From positions 31,587-95,586 of IMG/VR virus record IMGVR_UViG_3300044716_000844: a stretch of 64,000 nucleotides of DNA; one strand, 5' to 3'. The DNA is from a virus. How positions within the stretch are numbered: the stretch's first letter is position 1; each line of letters opens with the position of its first letter. The notes under the pieces were generated by a model that was not told the DNA's origin, ran no database searches, and saw nothing but the letters and a program-made list of their open reading frames with translations. Positions 58,652 to 64,000 of this stretch are shown here, in pieces. Made by a program: the position numbers and the translations under genes.

Positions 58652-58791
58652 TGTGGAAAAAGATAGTTAAATTTTTTGAGAGATACGACGAGAAAACTTG
58701 GGCTCACAAGTATCTTTCTGAGTCGTATGATCATATCGATCTTGAACGCAGAATGGAAGAACTCGATCGTCGTGGTATTCGTTGGTACTGA
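58651..58791 (+). CDS. Small DUF3563-like protein (46 aa)
   Basis: TAATG coupling. The stretch YLSESYDHIDLERRMEELDR follows the pattern of DUF3563-type small proteins (YL..S.D..DLE.R...L.R.G), known in bacteria and several phages, function unknown. Followed by a terminator. Confidence 0.6.
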   Translation: MWKKIVKFFERYDEKTWAHKYLSESYDHIDLERRMEELDRRGIRWY

Positions 58792-58819
58792 TCAATCACA
58801 ATAAATAGAATTGAGTCAA

Positions 58820-58843
58820 GGAGAGTTTCGACTCTCCTTTTTT
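58820..58843 (+). terminator. Intrinsic terminator
   Basis: 7-bp stem GGAGAGT/ACTCTCC, TTCG loop, then TTTTTT. Directly precedes the ribosome site of the next gene, so it may also attenuate. Confidence 0.88.
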
Positions 58844-58856
58844 ATTGGAGGAAGAT

Positions 58857-59414
58857 ATGGTAATAATGGATCGTGGCCACAACGGCGGTAATGTGTGGCG
58901 GTGGAAGACTCTTGAAAGATTTGTGAAAGAAAATAACTGGACTCGTGGGGCAGAGCTCGGCGTATGGTATGGTGAAACCTTTAAGTGGTTAGTAAATAAC
59001 TGTCCAGATCTTCGTTTGTTTGGTGTTGACTTATATGCAGAACAACCTGAGAATGATGGGCCGCAAAAGTACATTCCGGGCGAAGATGGTCACGTATGGA
59101 AGCATGAACAATACTATGAAGATATTAAGTCTTTTTGTGATGCATCGAACGGTAGAGCAACTATCTATCGTGGATACACTAATGAAGCGTCAAAGCTTGT
59201 TGAAGATGAGAGCCTAGATTTTGTATTCATCGATGCAGACCATTCATTTAAGGGTGTAGATGAAGATATTATTCATTGGATGCCAAAGGTGAAAAAAGGC
59301 GGGTACGTGATTGGGCATGATATTCATTGGCCGACTGTAAAAGAAGCTGTAGAAAAGCATTTTGGCGAAAACTACTTTAAAGAACAAGATTTTATTTGGT
59401 ATGTGATAAAATGA
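58857..59414 (+). CDS. SAM-dependent methyltransferase (class I)
   Basis: 185 aa from ATG 58857 (GGAGGAAGAT upstream). Motif I GAELGVWYGET binds S-adenosylmethionine; FVFIDADHSFKGVDED is the metal or acid motif of the Methyltransf_24 type that acts on sugars or small molecules. First of four ATGA-linked or closely spaced genes for surface or virion modification. Confidence 0.8.
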   Translation: MVIMDRGHNGGNVWRWKTLERFVKENNWTRGAELGVWYGETFKWLVNNCPDLRLFGVDLYAEQPENDGPQKYIPGEDGHVWKHEQYYEDIKSFCDASNGRATIYRGYTNEASKLVEDESLDFVFIDADHSFKGVDEDIIHWMPKVKKGGYVIGHDIHWPTVKEAVEKHFGENYFKEQDFIWYVIK

Positions 59415-60040
59415 TAAATGACGAACTTGCTATGAGAACTGTGGCCATCGAAGGTGTAGATAAATTACTCTGGCCAGTACGTGACTTTAATGCTTTTCAT
59501 TGGCCACTTCAAGATTGGATACGCGACAAAGAAGCTTTTCTAAAATTTGTAAAAGCAAGAGATGTTGTAGTACAAGCTGGTGGATGTTGTGGTATGTATC
59601 CTCGATTCTACAAGAATCATTTTAAGCGTGTATACACGTTTGAACCGAATCCTACAAATTATTATTGTCTTGAAAGAAACTGTGATGTCGAAGGTATACA
59701 TCACCAAAATGTTGCACTCGGTTCTGCTGAAAAACTAGTAAGCCTTGATTCACCGACTGCACCTGGCGAAGAAAATAACGTCGGCATGTATACAGTGAAT
59801 GAAAGTCCGGGTGAAGTAAAAATGATCACTATCGATAGTTTAGGCCTTGATAAGTGTGATCTAATCCACTTTGATCTTGAGGGATATGAAACCGAGGCTT
59901 TGAAGGGTGCTATAAATTTAATTGAGATGTGTAGTCCAGTTATCATTACCGAAAGAGAATGTGGACGAGAATTCCTTGAATCAATTGGTTATCGACTGGT
60001 TCAAAAGACTTCGATGGATGCTATTTTTGTGAGAGGTTGA
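59411..60040 (+). CDS. FkbM-family methyltransferase
   Basis: 209 aa from ATG 59411 (ATGA). VVVQAGGCCGMYPRFY is the SAM motif I of FkbM enzymes, and LIHFDLEGYETEALKG is the family's IKxDxEGxE signature. FkbM methyltransferases O-methylate sugars or polyketides. Likely modifies a glycan made or targeted by the neighbouring glycosyltransferases. Confidence 0.85.
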   Translation: MINDELAMRTVAIEGVDKLLWPVRDFNAFHWPLQDWIRDKEAFLKFVKARDVVVQAGGCCGMYPRFYKNHFKRVYTFEPNPTNYYCLERNCDVEGIHHQNVALGSAEKLVSLDSPTAPGEENNVGMYTVNESPGEVKMITIDSLGLDKCDLIHFDLEGYETEALKGAINLIEMCSPVIITERECGREFLESIGYRLVQKTSMDAIFVRG

Positions 60041-60042
60041 AT

Positions 60043-60690
60043 ATGAACATTGAAAAGAAGATGACGCAGATCTGGATCGGACCAAGACCTGCACCTATGA
60101 AGTGGATGAATACTTGGAAAGAAAAACATCCGGACTGGGAATATAGTATCTTTACTCAACAAGATCTTGAGTCAAGAAAATTCCATAATCAGCACCTAAT
60201 CGACCATTATTATGCTATGGGATTATATAGCGGAGTTTCTGACCTAATCCGATATGAACTGTTATACGAACGCGGCGGTTTCTTTCCAGAAGCAGACTTC
60301 TTGTGCATGGAAAATACTGATGAACTCTTTACTGCTCCAAAAGAATTCTGCTACACCTGTTATGAACAAGAAAAGATTCGTCCAGGATTTGTACAGCCTA
60401 TTCTTGCAGCAAATCCTGGCAATGACTTTGTGAAAACACTCGTTGATATCTTGCATCCTTTGCGCACAGATCAAATGAGTAGGTATCCGTGGAAATCTAC
60501 TGGCAACGAATGGCTAGCACATGTCATTCCACACTTTAAACCAAACATCGTAATTTGGCCTTCGCATTACTTTATCCCAACTCATTACGACCGCGCGATG
60601 CCAAATTATAATGGCACGGATAAAGTTTATGCTCATCACTTATGGGGTTCAACTGGCGGCGGCGTCGATTATCGGGAAGGTGTAAAATGA
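60043..60690 (+). CDS. Glycosyltransferase GT32-like
   Basis: 215 aa from ATG 60043. SDLIRYELLYERGGFFPEAD is the conserved GT32/Gly_transf_sug region (SDxxRyxxLyxxGG.YxDxD), with EAD in place of DxD. GSTGGG near the end matches the closing HHLWGSTW-type motif. Transfers a hexose from a nucleotide sugar. Substrate unknown. Overlaps the GT25-like gene (ATGA). Confidence 0.78.
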   Translation: MNIEKKMTQIWIGPRPAPMKWMNTWKEKHPDWEYSIFTQQDLESRKFHNQHLIDHYYAMGLYSGVSDLIRYELLYERGGFFPEADFLCMENTDELFTAPKEFCYTCYEQEKIRPGFVQPILAANPGNDFVKTLVDILHPLRTDQMSRYPWKSTGNEWLAHVIPHFKPNIVIWPSHYFIPTHYDRAMPNYNGTDKVYAHHLWGSTGGGVDYREGVK

Positions 60691-61367
60691 TTCCTACTAA
60701 AGCATATATTTTAACTATTGACAATCATATCTCAAGAGAGTATGCTAAGACTTGTGCGGACTCGTGTGACGCGGTTGGGTTAGCATGGGAATATTTTGAA
60801 GGATACACCAACATATCGATATATGATTCCTGGCTCAGAACCGGAATAAACACTCCTACACTGCATGGCTTAGTTGGAAATCCACGTATAGATAATACAC
60901 AGTGTTGCTCTGCAGGCCATGCAGCTATTTGGAAAAAGATATCTGAAGGTAATGAAGCTGCTATTGTTCTTGAACACGATGCAATAATGTTACATAATCC
61001 AAACGTCGATATTCCCGATGATAGAATCGTAGTGCTTGGATATAAGACAACTGACCCTTCAAAGTATGACCACATCTCAGCTGGTCCTCCTCAAAGAGTT
61101 ATTGAATTAGCAGCACATGAAGGCGCCCACGCGTACGCGCTTACACCAACTACTGCTAAAGCAATGGTTACTGAAATCGAAACATATGGAGTTCTAGGTT
61201 GCATTGACAACGCATACTTCATTAAGAATCAGCGTAGAACAAATACTCCTTTGGCTATCATGGACCCAACTCCAGCTATTGGATGGCTACGAGAGTCGAC
61301 TCTGTGGAAAAAGTCAGCTACCGCAAACTATGATTTTATTCCATCGTTTTCTTGTCATTTCCGTTAA
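60687..61367 (+). CDS. Glycosyltransferase GT25-like
   Basis: 226 aa from ATG 60687 (ATGA). It opens KAYILTIDNHISREYAKTC, and CCSAGHAAIWKKISEGNEAA then IVLEHDAIML match GT25 (GCxxSH..aw..i...... .aiilEDDa) including the acidic EHD metal site. GT25 includes LPS galactosyltransferases and collagen galactosyltransferases. Last of the modification cassette, before a late promoter. Confidence 0.8.
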   Translation: MIPTKAYILTIDNHISREYAKTCADSCDAVGLAWEYFEGYTNISIYDSWLRTGINTPTLHGLVGNPRIDNTQCCSAGHAAIWKKISEGNEAAIVLEHDAIMLHNPNVDIPDDRIVVLGYKTTDPSKYDHISAGPPQRVIELAAHEGAHAYALTPTTAKAMVTEIETYGVLGCIDNAYFIKNQRRTNTPLAIMDPTPAIGWLRESTLWKKSATANYDFIPSFSCHFR

Positions 61368-61369
61368 AC

Positions 61370-61377
61370 TATAAATA
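61370..61377 (+). promoter_or_regulatory. Late promoter for the long multidomain gene
   Basis: TATAAATA three bases after the GT25 stop, 58 bp before ATG 61435; leader has GTGAGGAGAATCTT. Confidence 0.8.
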
Positions 61378-61434
61378 TGCATAATAGAAGCTTGCGGTTA
61401 GGCCAAGGCAAACCCGTGACGTGAGGAGAATCTT

Positions 61435-64000
61435 ATGGAAAAGAAGTCTAAAAAAGACGAAAAGCTTAATAACAACCGCATTGAAGTGAATCCAACTCTC
61501 AAGGAAGCTTCATCAAAAAAGGTAGTTATCTCTTGGGGAAGAATGAACCCTCCAACTATTGGCCACGAAAAGCTGGTAAAAAAGGTTCAGGAAGTTGCTC
61601 GTAAAATTGGCGGCAAGGCTGAAATTTACTTGAGCCAGTCACAAGACGCAAAAAAGAATCCACTCTCGTATTCAGATAAAGTTATGATCGCCAAAGAAGC
61701 ATTTGGCGGTATTATTCAGTCGTCACCTGCAAAAACAATTATTGACTTAATGAAGTCGCTTCAATCAAAATATGATGAAGTGACCGTTGTCGTAGGACAG
61801 GATCGTGTACAGGAGTTTGAGACTCTATTAAATAAGTATAATGGCAAAGACTATACAATGAAGTCAATTGCTGTTGTGTCTGCAGGCGAAAGAGATCCAG
61901 ATGCCGAAGGCGTAGAAGGTATGTCTGCTTCAAAAATGAGAGAAGCAGCAGCTAAGGGTGAAGAAGATAAATTCAAATCCGGTCTTCCAGTAAAGCTTAA
62001 ATCACATGCGCAAGACATCTATGATATGGTTCGGGCAGGTATGAAACTATCAGAAGATGTTGAACTTGACGAATATGTTTTGAATTTCTCACAGCGCAGA
62101 AAGCGTGCTCTTGTAATGCGTAAGTATGAACGCAAAATGGAAGCTGCTCGGGAAAGACTAAAGAACCGTATTGCTTCAAATCAAAAGCTAGCGATAAGAG
62201 CTCGTAAGAAAGCGATTGAACTCATCCGTAAAAGAGTTGCTGGTGATCGTGGCGCTAACTATGCAGATCTTTCGCCATCAGAAAAGATCATGATCGATCA
62301 AAGAGTTGAGAAGAGAAAAGGTGCTATCGCAAAGATTGCAGCACGTCTTCTTCCAAAGGTACGTAAAGCAGAGCTTCAAAGAGTTGCTTCTCTACACCAA
62401 CAGAAAGAAGACGTTGATCATGCATTTGAATCGTTGTTCAACGAAGATTATTATGCTGGTCTAAGCAAGTCAACTGCAGCAAAGCGTAAAGCTCACTTTA
62501 ATAAGTACGGTGAAATGGACGACGACAATCCAGCCGCATACAAGCCAGCGCCTGGAGATGCTACTGCTAAGACTAAGCCATCTGTCCATACTCGTCGTTA
62601 TCACATGATGTACAATGGAGACGGTTCATTAAAATATGATCGCCGCTTCCGTGCTTTCCGTCATATTGTTCGTCAAGAAGAACTCGAAGTAGAGAACGAC
62701 GCCGATCTTATCGAAATGATGATGATCGCAGAAGAGATTAGTAGTTCGATTAATCTTGACGAAGCAAAGGCCATGGAAGGCCTGAAAAATAAAGCTGAGA
62801 AGTCAGGTATCTCCTATAGTACTTTAAAGAAAGTATTTGACCGTGGAGTCGCTGCGTGGAAAACCGGTCATCGTCCAGGCACTACTCCGCAGCAATGGGG
62901 TTATGCTCGTGTAAATTCTTACATCACCAAAGGTAAGGGAACTTACCATGGTGCAGATAAAGATCTTCGCGAAGAGGGTCTAAACGAAGGCGTAAATGAT
63001 CCTTCAATCTTCAAAGCCGTGTTTCTTGCAGGTGGACCAGGATCAGGCAAGTCATTCATCGTTGGTAAGACTGCACTTACAGCACTTGGTTTTAAAGTAA
63101 TTAACTCTGACGATGTGTTCGAGCGTGCACTCGCAAAAGCAGGTCTTAAGACTACACCTGAAGACATCTACTCAGAAAAAGGTCAAGAGATTCGTAGTGC
63201 AGCGAAAGCTATCACCGGCAAGAAGATGGACCTTGCTCTTGCAGGACGTCTTGGTTTAGTTATCGACGGAACCGGTAAAGATTACGAAAAGATCGAGAAG
63301 CAAGCTTCAAAGCTCAAGAAGCTTGGGTATGAAGTCGCGATGATCTTTGTCAACACCGACCTCGATACTGCTAAAGCTCGTAATGCTGCACGTAGCAGAT
63401 CACTACCGGATACAGAAGTTGAGTCGATGTGGAACGGTGTTCAAAAGAACATTGGTAAGTTCCAGAACTTCTTTGGTACTAAGATGTTCGTAATCGATAA
63501 CTCTGAAGGATCTAACTTTGAAGGTGCTGTTACTTCTACATACCGCAAGATCAGTTCATGGGCAAAGATAACACCTACGAATCCTGAAGCAAAATCATGG
63601 ATCTCTTCAGCGAGAACTGTAAAAGAAGATAAGATGTCGGTGAAGCACCATCTTGGAATTGGTGTCCCGTTCAAGCATCAGTACAAAGATAATGTTAAGC
63701 ACATCGATACTGATCTTGATGGTGACGTAGATGCAGATGACTTCAAATACGCAGCCCCAGACGAGACAATCGGTGACGATGCTGAGACGAAGAAGCTTCT
63801 CAAAAAATATTCTAACGAGAAAAAGCACACTCGTAAGGGTGTAGCGTTTGAGCAAGTTATACCTACTCCAGTGATTCCGCCAGAATCAAATGACGGCACC
63901 GACGACCATGTTGAAAAGCACATCGATGCAGTTCTAAAACGCACAAAGAAGTTAAAGTATTTTAGAGCTTACCATGAAGCCTATGGTGCTGGATTCGAAA
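61435..64000 (+). CDS. Multidomain NMNAT-like/kinase-like protein, 3' end outside window
   Basis: The frame is open from ATG 61435 to the end of the window, at least 855 codons. N-terminal nucleotidyltransferase: GRMNPPTIGH at 35-44 (HxGH) and SASKMR at about 164-169, as in NMN adenylyltransferases. A basic coiled region (about 210-340) follows, then a KAHFNKYGEMDDDNPAAYKP module and a DUF5824-type module (SYSTLKKVFDRGVAAWKTGH). At 533-540 GGPGSGKS starts a P-loop kinase domain. An EF-hand-like loop DTDLDGDVDADD starts at 758. LDE 211-213, LDE 441-443 and LNE 516-518 at module borders fit prohead protease sites. Confidence 0.75.
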   Translation, partial: MEKKSKKDEKLNNNRIEVNPTLKEASSKKVVISWGRMNPPTIGHEKLVKKVQEVARKIGGKAEIYLSQSQDAKKNPLSYSDKVMIAKEAFGGIIQSSPAKTIIDLMKSLQSKYDEVTVVVGQDRVQEFETLLNKYNGKDYTMKSIAVVSAGERDPDAEGVEGMSASKMREAAAKGEEDKFKSGLPVKLKSHAQDIYDMVRAGMKLSEDVELDEYVLNFSQRRKRALVMRKYERKMEAARERLKNRIASNQKLAIRARKKAIELIRKRVAGDRGANYADLSPSEKIMIDQRVEKRKGAIAKIAARLLPKVRKAELQRVASLHQQKEDVDHAFESLFNEDYYAGLSKSTAAKRKAHFNKYGEMDDDNPAAYKPAPGDATAKTKPSVHTRRYHMMYNGDGSLKYDRRFRAFRHIVRQEELEVENDADLIEMMMIAEEISSSINLDEAKAMEGLKNKAEKSGISYSTLKKVFDRGVAAWKTGHRPGTTPQQWGYARVNSYITKGKGTYHGADKDLREEGLNEGVNDPSIFKAVFLAGGPGSGKSFIVGKTALTALGFKVINSDDVFERALAKAGLKTTPEDIYSEKGQEIRSAAKAITGKKMDLALAGRLGLVIDGTGKDYEKIEKQASKLKKLGYEVAMIFVNTDLDTAKARNAARSRSLPDTEVESMWNGVQKNIGKFQNFFGTKMFVIDNSEGSNFEGAVTSTYRKISSWAKITPTNPEAKSWISSARTVKEDKMSVKHHLGIGVPFKHQYKDNVKHIDTDLDGDVDADDFKYAAPDETIGDDAETKKLLKKYSNEKKHTRKGVAFEQVIPTPVIPPESNDGTDDHVEKHIDAVLKRTKKLKYFRAYHEAYGAGFE

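Noticed and set aside
1-64000. tRNA genes, CRISPR arrays, insertion sequences, integrase or attachment sites
   Set aside because: I scanned intergenic gaps and found no cloverleaf-like sequence, regularly spaced repeats, transposase or recombinase motifs. The gaps are too short for most of these.
1-64000. Introns, inteins or homing endonucleases in gp17, gp43, gp23 or uvsX
   Set aside because: All these frames run uninterrupted with family-typical lengths, and no HNH or GIY-YIG motif was noticed.

Overview
This window is part of the genome of a tailed, contractile-tail phage of the T4 superfamily. The evidence is an unbroken run of T4 core genes in T4-type order: neck (gp13, gp14), tail sheath stabiliser (gp15), terminase (gp16, gp17), sheath (gp18), tube (gp19), portal (gp20), prohead core (gp67-like), prohead protease (gp21), scaffold (gp22) and major capsid protein (gp23). 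UvsY, UvsW, sigma factor gp55, gp47/gp46, gp45/gp44/gp62, RegA, gp43, UvsX and gp41 follow. Gene lengths and the style of the accessory genes (Hsp20, MazG-like enzymes, neck proteins starting MAQPTTR) resemble the marine 'exo-T4' branch (cyanophage, pelagiphage and rhizobial phage relatives). No photosynthesis gene, tRNA or integrase is visible, so the host cannot be named. All protein genes I accept with confidence are on the + strand; one small candidate is on the - strand.

Layout. 1-11962: host-recognition region with several mosaic tail-fibre genes, a glycine-rich adhesin, a 2OG-Fe(II) oxygenase, a sulfotransferase-like gene and a tail-fibre assembly chaperone. 12011-25642: late virion genes, many preceded by a T4-type late promoter TATAAATA. 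25694-31570: recombination and late sigma factor. 31563-35088: nucleotide and sugar-nucleotide enzymes and small early genes. 35095-42315: a dense, overlapping cluster of nucleotide and DNA-modification genes (dNMP kinase, a thymidylate-synthase homologue with the dCMP-type Asp, dCMP deaminase, UDG-like protein, UDP-glucose 4-epimerase, BGT-like glycosyltransferase, UDP-galactopyranose mutase, cytosine-C5 methyltransferase, DexA exonuclease, NTP pyrophosphohydrolase). 43250-52299: the replisome. 52312-54601: small early genes and a candidate - strand late transcript. 54648-64000: a second late region with a nuclease-like/ligase-like pair, a virion protein paralogous to the large tail protein at 2288, a methyltransferase/glycosyltransferase cassette and the start of a very long NMNAT-kinase multidomain protein that runs off the window.

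Regulation is unusually readable. Early genes have near-perfect host sigma70 promoters (TTGACA, 16-17 bp, TATAAT-like), some buried inside upstream genes. Late genes have TATAAATA octamers, to be read by gp55 with the gp45 clamp. Terminator-type hairpins, some with TTCG loops, separate several units.

The most interesting hypothesis is that the 35-41 kb cluster makes a hypermodified cytosine, possibly carrying galactofuranose: it encodes steps for a C5-modified dCMP, UDP-galactofuranose supply and a T4 beta-glucosyltransferase-like enzyme. A second is that the cytosine methyltransferase carries the same C-terminal TLESFF peptide as DNA polymerase, a probable sliding-clamp binding motif, which would couple methylation to the replisome.
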